Source of the DNA: an uncultured Candidatus Nemicrothrix sp.
Lineage (GTDB): Bacteria > Actinomycetota > Acidimicrobiia > Acidimicrobiales > Acidimicrobilacustridaceae
Assembly (NCBI GenBank): GCA_903827085.1
Contig: CAIKHC010000148.1
Location: 1 to 8,888, forward strand
Reading direction: 5' to 3'
DNA length: 8,888 nucleotides
Part shown: in pieces, positions 1 through 6,824 of the stretch
Numbering within the stretch: the first letter of the stretch is position 1
Layout of the letters: each line of letters begins with the position of its first letter
Translations under genes and position numbers: made by a program
The notes under the pieces: model-generated
What the model was told of the DNA's origin: nothing
Seen by the model: the letters and a program-made list of their open reading frames with translations, nothing else
The model's database searches: none

Positions 1-1299
1 ATCAAGCGCTTTTGCCGAAGCTTCTGGGTTGTCCCAATAGCCGAGGAACACCACCGCGCCGCGAATACAAATCTCGCCAACCTCGCCGTCGTCGACGACA
101 TTGTCGTCTTCATCACGAATCTCGAGTTCGCACATTGATTCGACGGTGCCGACCGATGATGGCCATTCATCCATTGCAACACCGCCTAAGCGACAACCCG
201 AACCAAGGGTTTCGCTCATTCCGTAACCGACGCCTAAGCGTGCTTGCGGCAACTTCTTCGCCATCAAGCGAAGCAGTTCAGGTGAATACGTTGCGCCACC
301 ACCGCCAACAACCGTGACACTTGACGTGTCGTACTTGTCGAAATCTTGATGTTCGAGCAAGCGCCAGAACTGTGTCGGCACCGCACTCCAACCACCAACG
401 GAATGTTCCTGTGTGAGTTCGAGATGCGTGGTTTCGCTCCACGAACCGACCGGAGGAAAGACCAACTTTGATCCCGTGTAGTGGGCAGTGATCAACGGCA
501 CGACACCGGACACATGAAAGAGCGGACCAACCATGATGCTGGAAGGCTGTTTCGGCGCAGGTGCACCAGCTGCAGGTGCTGGTTGTGGCGCAAGCACAGC
601 CCCAACCGCGCCCGCGAGGGTGGCAGCACTTGGGAAGTGGACGAAGTTGCGGTGCGAAAGGCATGCAGCTTTCGGTCGACCGGTTGTTCCACTCGTGAAG
701 AGCAGTACCGCGGGATCATCTTCATCGATCGCAACGCTTGGAAGCGAAGGATCATCAGCGCGCGCAGGTCCAAGCAGATGATCAAGTTCCGAAAGATCAT
801 GGACGGCGACATCTTCAGGCAAGCCCGCTTCAAGAAGTCGCTTCATTCGCGGACCATCAGCAAAGACAAGACGTGGTTTCGAAAGTTCAATGCCATGAAG
901 GAGTTCGCCTGGTGTCCACCAACCATTGAGGCTGGAAACAATTGCTCCGCTTGCCAAGGTGGCCCACCAGCCAATGACGTACGACGCCACGTTCGCTGAC
1001 GCAAAAGCAACACGATCTCCCTTCACAACGCCACGCTCCGCGAACCACGCCGCGACCCGTGCCGTAGAAGCCTGCACGTCATTGAAGGTCAGGGTGATTT
1101 CGGGAAAGACCAGATTGGGAAGATCGCCGTGGCGAGCAGTGAAGGCAGTGAGGACTTCACGAATGTTCCCGAGACGGTTCTTGAAGACTTTGCAGTCGAC
1201 TCCGAGCACTGGCTCGGTCGCTATTTCGAACGGCGCTCCGGGCGCGAACAGGACGTCGGCTCCAGCCGGCGGCTCCCAGACCCATGTGGTTCCAGCCAT
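1..1299 (-). CDS. Acyl-CoA synthetase (AMP-forming), N-terminal 433 residues, truncated by window edge
   Basis: This is a class I adenylate-forming enzyme that would activate a carboxylic acid to acyl-AMP and then to the CoA thioester in the cytoplasm. The reading frame stays open from the ATG at 1299 to base 1. Seen motifs are the P-loop-like TSGTTGRPKA at residues 202-211, GPLFHVSG at 258-265, and YGMSETLG (adenine-binding A5 motif) at 359-366, followed by GEVGEICIRG before the frame leaves the window. The family usually has 500-550 residues, so roughly 100 C-terminal residues are missing, including the hinge and the catalytic lysine. The start is supported by a strong Shine-Dalgarno at 1306-1312. 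An Ala/Pro-rich stretch at residues 229-252 is unusual. It diverges from the CoxL-like gene. The FadD-like family is clear, but the acid substrate cannot be read from sequence. Confidence 0.93.
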   Translation of the reverse strand, partial: MAGTTWVWEPPAGADVLFAPGAPFEIATEPVLGVDCKVFKNRLGNIREVLTAFTARHGDLPNLVFPEITLTFNDVQASTARVAAWFAERGVVKGDRVAFASANVASYVIGWWATLASGAIVSSLNGWWTPGELLHGIELSKPRLVFADGPRMKRLLEAGLPEDVAVHDLSELDHLLGPARADDPSLPSVAIDEDDPAVLLFTSGTTGRPKAACLSHRNFVHFPSAATLAGAVGAVLAPQPAPAAGAPAPKQPSSIMVGPLFHVSGVVPLITAHYTGSKLVFPPVGSWSETTHLELTQEHSVGGWSAVPTQFWRLLEHQDFDKYDTSSVTVVGGGGATYSPELLRLMAKKLPQARLGVGYGMSETLGSGCRLGGVAMDEWPSSVGTVESMCELEIRDEDDNVVDDGEVGEICIRGAVVFLGYWDNPEASAKALD

Positions 1300-1305
1300 T
1301 GCGTT

Positions 1306-1312
1306 CTCCCCC
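1306..1312 (-). promoter_or_regulatory. Ribosome binding site of the acyl-CoA synthetase
   Basis: On the minus strand GGGGGAG lies 6 bases before the ATG at 1299. It is the clearest Shine-Dalgarno sequence in the window and decides that start. It contrasts with the divergent CoxL-like gene, which has no such sequence before its ATG. Confidence 0.75.
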
Positions 1313-1394
1313 AGTACGTAAGACACGTGATGGTTGTCGGCTTCAGGGCGAAGCGCAACTACCACCGACGACGGCCCTGAGCCCCTGCTCCCGG

Positions 1395-1400
1395 TAGCGT
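1395..1400 (+). promoter_or_regulatory. Putative -10 box of a leaderless promoter for the CoxL-like gene
   Basis: TAGCGT matches the actinobacterial -10 pattern TANNNT and ends 6 bases before the ATG at 1407. Transcription would therefore start at or next to the A of the ATG. No Shine-Dalgarno sequence precedes this ATG, which fits leaderless translation. No convincing -35 hexamer is visible. This is an inference from spacing alone. Confidence 0.45.
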
Positions 1401-1406
1401 CCCGGC

Positions 1407-3662
1407 ATGAGCATTTTGGGGAATCGGGTCGTTCGGAAAGAAGATCCAGCGCTGCTGACAACGGGTGGAAATTATGTCGACGACATCACAGTCGACGGTG
1501 CCCTTCATGTCGTTTACGTCCGGTCGATGGTGGCCCATGGCGACATCACCTCGATCGACGTCACCGAGGCACGTACTGCTCCAGGCGTGGTTGACGTCGT
1601 GACGAACGCTGACCTCACGATTGGTGAAATCAAACCGTTCATGTTGCTAAATCAGTTGCTTACTCGCCCGGTCTTAGCTCGTGAACGTGTTCGCTATGTC
1701 GGCGAACCAATCGTTGCGGTTGTCGCCGAATCACGAGCGGCGGCCGTTGACGCAGCCGAGCTTGTCATCGTCGATATCGAACCACTTCCGGTGATCATCG
1801 ATCCGCGTGACGCGCTCGCAGATGACGCCATTCATCTCTTTCCGCACGTTGCAACAAATATTGCGATGCAATCCGACCACAAGGGTGAGCCGATTTCGTT
1901 TGCCGAATGCGATGTTGTTGTTACGCAAACCACAGTGAACCAACGTCTCGCCCCGGCGCCAATCGAAAATCGAAGCGCGATCGCGTGGTGGGAAGATGGA
2001 CGACTGGTTCTCGAACTTGGATGCCAAGGTACGCATCCGATTCGCAACACCGTTTCGGAGATTTACGGACTCGAACACGATCAGATGCGCGTGATCTGTC
2101 CTGACGTTGGTGGCGGTTTCGGAGCGAAAGCTCACGCGGCACCCGAAGCCGTTGTCCTTGGCGAACTTTCGCGTCGCACGGGACGCCCCGTTCGATGGAC
2201 CGAAACTCGTTCCGAGAACATGACCGGCATGGGTCACGGTCGCGGTCAGATCCAAACCGTCACCTTGGGGGGAACGAAAGACGGTGACCTTCTCGCCTAC
2301 AAAATCGAGATCCTCCAAGACGCTGGCGGCTACCCCAACATGGGGGCAATCCTTCCGTACGCCACGCGCATCATGGCGACTGGTGTGTACGACATCCCCG
2401 CGGTCGAGGTTTCTTCAAAGTCCGTCGCCACCAACACCACTCCGACCGGCGCGTACCGCGGCGCTGGTCGACCCGAAGCAAGCGCCGCTCTTGAACGCGC
2501 TGTCGACCTCTTCGCCGACGAAGCTGGCCTCGACCCCGCCGAGGTTCGTCGCCGCAACTTTGTGCAACCCGACGCGTTCCCATTCACAACTCCAACAGGA
2601 ACGATCTACGACAGCGGCAACTACGAAGAATCGCTTAATCGTGCACTGGCTACTGCTGGTTACAGCGAACTCCTTGAAGAACAGGCCAGTCGGCGTGCTT
2701 CAGGTGACCGTCAATTAATGGGCATTGGCATCGCCACCTATGTCGAAATCACCGGCGCCGGTGTTGGGAGTGAATACGGGTCAGTCGAAGTACTGGCCGA
2801 TGGAAGTGCACGAGTCGTCACAGGATCAAACCCCTACGGCCAAGGCCACATCACGTCGTGGTCAATGCTTGTCTCTGATCAAACCGGCATTCCCCTCGAC
2901 CGAATCGAAGTTGTCTACGGCGATACCGATCTTGTGCCCACCGGCGAAACCACCGGCGGTTCGCGCTCTCTTCAAATCGCCGGAAGCGCCGTGTTCGATG
3001 CGACCGGCAAGGTCGTCGAGATTGCCCGCCTACGCGCGGCCGACCTTCTCGAAGCCAACCCCGCCGACATCGTTCTCGATACTGATACCGCACGCTTTCA
3101 CGTTGCAGGCACTCCCGCAGTGAGCCTTGGCTGGGAAGACATCGGTGCGACATCGAGCGATGAAGCCAACCAGTTGTTCGCTCTGTCCGATTTCACCGCA
3201 AGCGGCCCAACTTTTCCGTTTGGTACGCACGTGGCCGTCGTCGAGATCGATTCCGATACCGGCAAGGTCGAACTTCGTCGCATGATTGCTTGCGACGACG
3301 CTGGAGTCATCCTCAATCCACTGTTGGTCGACGGCCAGGTACATGGCGGACTCGCCCAAGGCATTTCGCAAGCATTGTTCGAAGAGGTTCGGTACGACGA
3401 AGACGGAAATCCGTTGAGTACGACCTTGCTCGACTACCTCGTGCCCTCAGCAGCAGAGTTTCCGCAGTTTGAGCGCGTCGAACTCGAAACACCGTCGCCC
3501 ATCAATCCTCTCGGAGCGAAGGGCATTGGCGAATCGGGAACGATCGGCTCCACGCCAGCGGTTCAGAACGCTGTCGTCGACGCGGTTTCACACCTTGGCA
3601 TTCGCCATATCGACATGCCGCTCACTCCCGAACGAGTGTGGCGCGCGATCAACGGACTCTGA
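1407..3662 (+). CDS. Xanthine dehydrogenase-family molybdopterin-binding subunit, form II CoxL-like
   Basis: This is the large catalytic subunit of a molybdenum hydroxylase. It has 751 residues, a normal size for the family. The order is an aldehyde oxidase/xanthine dehydrogenase a/b hammerhead domain (about 15-125), then two molybdopterin-binding domains (about 150-390 and 400-700). Seen motifs are GGGFGAK at 235-241, AYRGAGR at 349-355, GQGH at 478-481, and GIGESG at 706-711, whose Glu709 matches the catalytic base of the family. AYRGAGR is the form II CoxL signature. True (form I) CO dehydrogenases carry AYXCSFR, so CO oxidation is not supported and the substrate is unknown, possibly an aldehyde or N-heteroaromatic compound. 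The enzyme normally needs an FAD subunit (CoxM type) and a 2Fe-2S subunit (CoxS type), and neither is in this window. The start MSILGNRVVRKEDP is typical of the family. Confidence 0.93.
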   Translation: MSILGNRVVRKEDPALLTTGGNYVDDITVDGALHVVYVRSMVAHGDITSIDVTEARTAPGVVDVVTNADLTIGEIKPFMLLNQLLTRPVLARERVRYVGEPIVAVVAESRAAAVDAAELVIVDIEPLPVIIDPRDALADDAIHLFPHVATNIAMQSDHKGEPISFAECDVVVTQTTVNQRLAPAPIENRSAIAWWEDGRLVLELGCQGTHPIRNTVSEIYGLEHDQMRVICPDVGGGFGAKAHAAPEAVVLGELSRRTGRPVRWTETRSENMTGMGHGRGQIQTVTLGGTKDGDLLAYKIEILQDAGGYPNMGAILPYATRIMATGVYDIPAVEVSSKSVATNTTPTGAYRGAGRPEASAALERAVDLFADEAGLDPAEVRRRNFVQPDAFPFTTPTGTIYDSGNYEESLNRALATAGYSELLEEQASRRASGDRQLMGIGIATYVEITGAGVGSEYGSVEVLADGSARVVTGSNPYGQGHITSWSMLVSDQTGIPLDRIEVVYGDTDLVPTGETTGGSRSLQIAGSAVFDATGKVVEIARLRAADLLEANPADIVLDTDTARFHVAGTPAVSLGWEDIGATSSDEANQLFALSDFTASGPTFPFGTHVAVVEIDSDTGKVELRRMIACDDAGVILNPLLVDGQVHGGLAQGISQALFEEVRYDEDGNPLSTTLLDYLVPSAAEFPQFERVELETPSPINPLGAKGIGESGTIGSTPAVQNAVVDAVSHLGIRHIDMPLTPERVWRAINGL

Positions 3663-3698
3663 CATCCGCTGACACCACAAGCTGCATGCAAAGGGCAG

Positions 3699-4868
3699 TT
3701 AGTCGACATTCGTGACTGCGAGTCGGCGACGCGTCACTTCGTAACAGGCAAGCGCACCCGCAGCGGAAACATTGAGCGAGGCCACTTCACCAAGAAGTGG
3801 GATACCCGCTACGGCGTCGCAACGCTCGCGCACGAGACGCGAAAGGCCCTTACCTTCAGCCCCCATAACAAGGCATACCGGTTCGTTCGCAACCGTGAGA
3901 TTGAAGAGATCGGTGTCGCCACCCATATCAAGGCCGATAACCCAAACTCCTGCAGCGCGAAGTTCGTTGATTGCGTTCGGCAGACCGCCAACCAATGCCA
4001 TCGGTAAATACTCGACGGCGCCAGCTGCTGACTTCGTAACAGTCGGAGTGATGTGCACCGCACGATGCTTTGGAAGCACAACGCCTGTAACGCCTGCGCA
4101 TTCAGCCGATCGGAGCAGGGCGCCAAGGTTTCCAGGATCAGTGACGCCATCCATCGCCAACAAGAACGGCGGTGCACCGTTGGCGCTCTTTCGCTTGGCG
4201 AGATCAAGTAGATCATGATCTTCGAGTTCATCGGCACGAGCGACAACACCTTGCGGTGATTCAGTACGAGCAATGCTGAACAACTTGGTGCGGGTGACTT
4301 CACGCACCGGAATCTTCATGTCCTGTGCGAGTTCGATGATGTCGAGCAGCGTGTCGTTGTTTTCCTGCTCCTCGGCCACCATGACTTCGCGCACACGACG
4401 ACGGCCGGCGAGCAACAACTCGCGCACGGCCTGACGGCCTTCGACCTGATCGCCACCCAGTCCACGAGGGATTGCTTGACCACGTGCAATCGGTCGATCG
4501 CCTTCGCCACGAGCCCGTCGGGTACCGCCGGGACGATCGGCCTTACGAACGGAAGCGGCAGCGTGACGCGACTGCTTCGCTTCGACAGCTTTCTTGGCCG
4601 CCGACGACATGGGCTTCGCGCCTTTCGCGGCTCCCCTGTCCGGCGCTGCTGACTTGGGCATGGCGCCGCGCTTTGCCGCCGGAGCGCGCTTAGTGCCACC
4701 GCGAGGAGCGGCAGCCTTACGGCTCGATTTCGGGCCGGCAGCTTTTCCCCGCGGACCGCCCTTCGACGACTTTGGTCCCGATGACTTCGGACCTGATGAC
4801 TTTGGTCCCGATGACTTTGGACCCTTTGGCGACTTTCCGCCGCTGCGACCACCGCGTGCCGGGCTCAT
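3699..4868 (-). CDS. rlmB: 23S rRNA 2'-O-ribose methyltransferase, TrmH/SpoU family (RlmB-like)
   Basis: This SPOUT-class, SAM-dependent enzyme probably methylates the 2'-OH of the guanosine equivalent to G2251 in 23S rRNA. From the ATG at 4868 it has 389 residues. Residues 1-140 are a Lys/Arg/Gly/Ala/Ser/Pro-rich, probably disordered extension that contains four GPKSS repeats. A SpoU substrate-binding domain begins near VEGRQAVREL (142-151). The knotted catalytic domain carries DPGNLGALLRSAECAG (motif 1, from 244), VMGAEGKGLS (motif 2, about 334-343) and IPLLGEVASLNVSAAGA (motif 3, about 356-372). E. coli RlmB is about 243 residues, so the extension explains the extra length. The ATG overlaps the ispF stop codon in the sequence ATGA, which suggests translational coupling. 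An in-frame GTG at 4895 is possible but would lie deep inside ispF. The family is certain; the exact rRNA site is inferred. Confidence 0.92.
   Translation of the reverse strand: MSPARGGRSGGKSPKGPKSSGPKSSGPKSSGPKSSKGGPRGKAAGPKSSRKAAAPRGGTKRAPAAKRGAMPKSAAPDRGAAKGAKPMSSAAKKAVEAKQSRHAAASVRKADRPGGTRRARGEGDRPIARGQAIPRGLGGDQVEGRQAVRELLLAGRRRVREVMVAEEQENNDTLLDIIELAQDMKIPVREVTRTKLFSIARTESPQGVVARADELEDHDLLDLAKRKSANGAPPFLLAMDGVTDPGNLGALLRSAECAGVTGVVLPKHRAVHITPTVTKSAAGAVEYLPMALVGGLPNAINELRAAGVWVIGLDMGGDTDLFNLTVANEPVCLVMGAEGKGLSRLVRERCDAVAGIPLLGEVASLNVSAAGALACYEVTRRRLAVTNVD
4765..4824. repeat. Four tandem 15-bp repeats inside rlmB
   Basis: On the plus strand four consecutive units of the form GAYGACTTYGGHCCY occupy 4765-4779, 4780-4794, 4795-4809 and 4810-4824, with a degenerate partial copy after them. 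On the minus strand they encode consecutive GPKSS pentapeptides. The unit is a multiple of three, so copy-number change would keep the frame. The units differ mostly at third codon positions. Confidence 0.9.
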
Positions 4869-5338
4869 CGCTCGACCACCGCAACTGCGAAACACGCAAT
4901 ACCTTCGCCACGGCCAATCGCGCCAAGGCCTTCGGCGCGATTTCCCTTCACCGTGACCGGAGCGCCGACTGCGCTGGAAAGTCGCTCACACATTTCCTCG
5001 CGGCGTGGCGCCAGCTTTGGGCGTTCGCACACCACAGCGGCATCGACATTGCCGGGTTCAAAGCCGGATTCTCGTACGAGTCGAGCGACCTCGCTGAGCA
5101 GACCAATGCTGTCAGCACCGGCCCACTTTGGATCGGTATCGGGAAAGTGCTGGCCGATATCGCCGAGGCCAGCCGCGCCAAGCAATGCATCTGCACAGGC
5201 GTGAGCCACCACATCGGCATCGCTGTGGCCGACTAACCCGCGTTCTCCGTCGAACACAACGCCACCGAGAACCAGTTTTCGAGCCGGATCATCGGAGAAC
5301 GCGTGCACGTCGAAACCTTGTCCGACTCGTACCGTCAT
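4865..5338 (-). CDS. ispF: 2-C-methyl-D-erythritol 2,4-cyclodiphosphate synthase
   Basis: IspF catalyses the fifth step of the MEP isoprenoid pathway, cyclising 4-diphosphocytidyl-2-C-methyl-D-erythritol 2-phosphate with release of CMP, as a cytosolic zinc-dependent homotrimer. The protein has 157 residues, the family's normal length. The zinc ligands correspond to Asp10 and His12 (GFDVHAF) and His46 (VVAHACADAL). GHSDAD at 37-42, LGDIGQHFPDTD and GRGEGIA (143-149) are all family hallmarks. Where the family usually has Ala-Thr-Thr-Thr-Glu, this protein has Gly-Asn-Arg-Ala-Glu (132-136). It begins 9 bases after the ispD stop, with GAAGG close before the ATG, and its stop overlaps the rlmB start by 4 bases. 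The identification is secure. Confidence 0.97.
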   Translation of the reverse strand: MTVRVGQGFDVHAFSDDPARKLVLGGVVFDGERGLVGHSDADVVAHACADALLGAAGLGDIGQHFPDTDPKWAGADSIGLLSEVARLVRESGFEPGNVDAAVVCERPKLAPRREEMCERLSSAVGAPVTVKGNRAEGLGAIGRGEGIACFAVAVVER

Positions 5339-5347
5339 GCCTTCAAC

Positions 5348-6061
5348 CTACCCGAGGGCATCGAAGAGGATCGCGGCGATGGCCAAATCGTTGGGGCCAG
5401 TGATCTTGATATTGGTTGATTCGCCGTCAATCACAATCACCGTTCCACCAATTGCTTCAACCAGCGCAGCGTCGTCGGTTGCCCCGGCAGAACTGGCGTG
5501 GGCATCTCGAAGCATGTCTGCTCTGAATGCTTGGGGGGTCTGGACTGCGACCAAGGTTGATCGATCAGGCGTTTCCGCCACAACTGATCGGCCGTTTTGA
5601 TCGTGAGCGATTCGCTTGATCGTGTCGGTCACCGGAATCGCAGGGATCGCAGCATCGGCGCCGGCGTGAACTGCAGCAACCACCGCCTGATGAAGTTCAC
5701 CAGACGCGAGCGGTCGTGCTGCGTCGTGCACAACAATTACAGCAGCGTCCTCGTCGATGACCGCAAGCGCCGCTCGAACGGAGTCGGCCCGTTCAGTTCC
5801 ACCAGTCACCGCGACATCGGCAGCGCCCGTTTCGACGAGTTCGGCGCCTTCACGCTCTTGACCTGGGGCGAGAACAACAACAACATGATCAGCAGCGGCA
5901 CGGCTCACCGCAAGCGAGTGATCAATCACCCGATCGTTACCAAGAAGTTCGTATTGCTTTGGTGTCACGCCAAAACGACGACCCGATCCAGCCGCAAGCA
6001 CGATCGTCCATACCGGGCCGTCGTTGGGTACCGAGTCCCTGATCGTCATCGCGCAGACCAT
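5348..6061 (-). CDS. ispD: 2-C-methyl-D-erythritol 4-phosphate cytidylyltransferase
   Basis: IspD transfers CMP from CTP to 2-C-methyl-D-erythritol 4-phosphate, the third step of the MEP pathway. From the ATG at 6061 it has 237 residues, close to the usual 230. The nucleotide-binding signature LAAGSGRRFG is at 22-31 with PKQY at 34-37; Arg29 and Lys35 match the catalytic Arg20 and Lys27 of the E. coli enzyme. GGTERADSV (87-95), HDAARP (112-117), PVTDTIK (143-149), QTPQAF (174-179) and NIKIT (217-221) complete the fold. The start is uncertain. An in-frame ATG at 6049 gives 233 residues and a GTG at 6100 gives 250, and none has a clear Shine-Dalgarno sequence. I chose 6061 as the first in-frame ATG after a possible -10 box. 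It lies 9 bases before ispF, as expected for one operon. Confidence 0.96.
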   Translation of the reverse strand: MVCAMTIRDSVPNDGPVWTIVLAAGSGRRFGVTPKQYELLGNDRVIDHSLAVSRAAADHVVVVLAPGQEREGAELVETGAADVAVTGGTERADSVRAALAVIDEDAAVIVVHDAARPLASGELHQAVVAAVHAGADAAIPAIPVTDTIKRIAHDQNGRSVVAETPDRSTLVAVQTPQAFRADMLRDAHASSAGATDDAALVEAIGGTVIVIDGESTNIKITGPNDLAIAAILFDALG

Positions 6062-6080
6062 TTCGCAACCATGAAGCAAG

Positions 6081-6086
6081 AGGCTA
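6081..6086 (-). promoter_or_regulatory. Possible -10 box upstream of ispD
   Basis: On the minus strand TAGCCT fits TANNNT. Transcription starting about 7 bases further on would give a leader of roughly 13 bases to the ATG at 6061. There is no clear -35 hexamer, so this is only suggestive. It would drive ispD, ispF and rlmB together, diverging from the Crp-like gene. Confidence 0.3.
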
Positions 6087-6149
6087 GGCGAGGTGAACAC
6101 CGACTATTCGTCCAACAAGGGACCGACCTCATGCCCTGCTCTGCACCGC

Positions 6150-6155
6150 TAGAGT
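6150..6155 (+). promoter_or_regulatory. Putative -10 box of a leaderless promoter for the Crp-like gene
   Basis: TAGAGT fits TANNNT and ends 7 bases before the GTG at 6163, the spacing expected when transcription begins at the start codon itself. No Shine-Dalgarno sequence precedes the GTG. The same arrangement is seen before the CoxL-like gene, which strengthens both calls. No clear -35 hexamer is visible. Confidence 0.45.
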
Positions 6156-6162
6156 CATTGGC

Positions 6163-6822
6163 GTGACTGATCGCGGACTCCTCAACACCATCGAGTTCTT
6201 CAAGGGATTCGACGGCACACCGCTCGATACCGTTATCGCTGCTTCTGAACAGCGCTCCTTTGCTCGTGGCGGAGTCCTCTTCACCGAGAACGAAGCAGCC
6301 ACCGAGCTTTTCGTCGTCGTGTCGGGACGAATCGCTATCGCCAATCGCTCTGTCGATGGCCGCGAATCAGTGATTGCGCTCATGGAGCGCAGCGATCTGT
6401 TCGGCGAGATGCCCCTGTTCGATCGTCTTGCTCGATCAGCTGAAGCCCGCGCTCTTGAGCCTTCTGAAGTCATCGCCATTCCGTACGCACCGCTTCGCGA
6501 CATTTACCGCGACCAGCCCGAGTTGCTCTGGAACGTCGTCGAGATGCTTGCCAACCGTCTTCGTAACACCGACGAACAACTCGCTGACTCCGTGTTCCTC
6601 GATGTCACCGGCCGCACCGCCAAACGACTTCTTGAACTCGCTGGCACTGCCGACGAATTCTCACTTCCAATCACGCAGGAAGAACTCGCAGGCATGGTGG
6701 GCGCATCACGCGAACGCGTCAACAAAGCAATCGCAAGTTTCGTGCGACTCGGCTGGATCGAACAGTCTGAGCGTCGCTATCGCATTACCAATCGCGAACA
6801 GCTCGAATTACGAGCTCGCTGA
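6163..6822 (+). CDS. Crp/Fnr-family transcriptional regulator, GlxR/CRP-like
   Basis: This 219-residue protein has the standard Crp layout: an N-terminal cyclic nucleotide-binding beta-barrel (about 12-115), a long dimerisation helix (about 117-142) and a C-terminal winged helix-turn-helix (about 150-215). In the ligand pocket FGEMPLFDRLARSAEARA keeps Gly81, Glu82, Arg91 and Ser92, which correspond to the cAMP-contacting Glu72, Arg82 and Ser83 of E. coli CRP. Thr136 on the dimerisation helix is also kept, with Asp beside it. The recognition helix lies in VGASRERVNKAIASF (179-193), very like mycobacterial CRP (GASRETVNKAL). The GTG start follows a putative leaderless promoter. It diverges from ispD and converges on the SDR gene with only 2 bases between stop codons. 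Cyclic AMP binding is likely but inferred, and no cyclase gene is in the window. Confidence 0.93.
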   Translation: MTDRGLLNTIEFFKGFDGTPLDTVIAASEQRSFARGGVLFTENEAATELFVVVSGRIAIANRSVDGRESVIALMERSDLFGEMPLFDRLARSAEARALEPSEVIAIPYAPLRDIYRDQPELLWNVVEMLANRLRNTDEQLADSVFLDVTGRTAKRLLELAGTADEFSLPITQEELAGMVGASRERVNKAIASFVRLGWIEQSERRYRITNREQLELRAR

Positions 6823-6824
6823 GT

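Noticed and set aside
278..999. Several open frames on both strands inside the acyl-CoA synthetase
   Set aside because: The acyl-CoA synthetase frame is continuous across the whole region with ordered motifs, so these are out-of-frame shadows.
1315..1329. TACGTA and CACGTG palindromes between the acyl-CoA synthetase and the CoxL-like gene
   Set aside because: Two six-base palindromes without longer symmetry are too short to call an operator.
1327..1342. Partial Crp-like half site (CGTGA-N6-TCGGC) in the same intergenic region
   Set aside because: Only one half resembles TGTGA and the other half matches TCACA at just two positions, which is expected by chance.
1731..2318. 195-codon open frame on the minus strand inside the CoxL-like gene
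   Set aside because: It is fully antisense to a well-supported gene, shows no family motif, and its composition mirrors the codon pattern of the sense gene.
1407..3662. Annotation as an aerobic carbon monoxide dehydrogenase (coxL)
   Set aside because: The active-site loop is AYRGAGR and not the form I AYXCSFR, and no coxM or coxS gene is adjacent, so a CO-oxidising role is not supported.
3663..3698. Possible terminator between the convergent CoxL-like gene and rlmB
   Set aside because: Only a 4-bp CTGC/GCAG stem with a 9-base loop and no T-run is present, so it cannot be supported.
4594..4956. Plus-strand frame with repeated FGPDD units
   Set aside because: It is the opposite-strand reading of the 15-bp repeats in rlmB; the repetitive look comes from those repeats and not from a second gene.
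5597..6166. 189-codon open frame on the plus strand overlapping ispD
   Set aside because: It is antisense to nearly all of ispD, which has every family motif, and the translation resembles no known protein.
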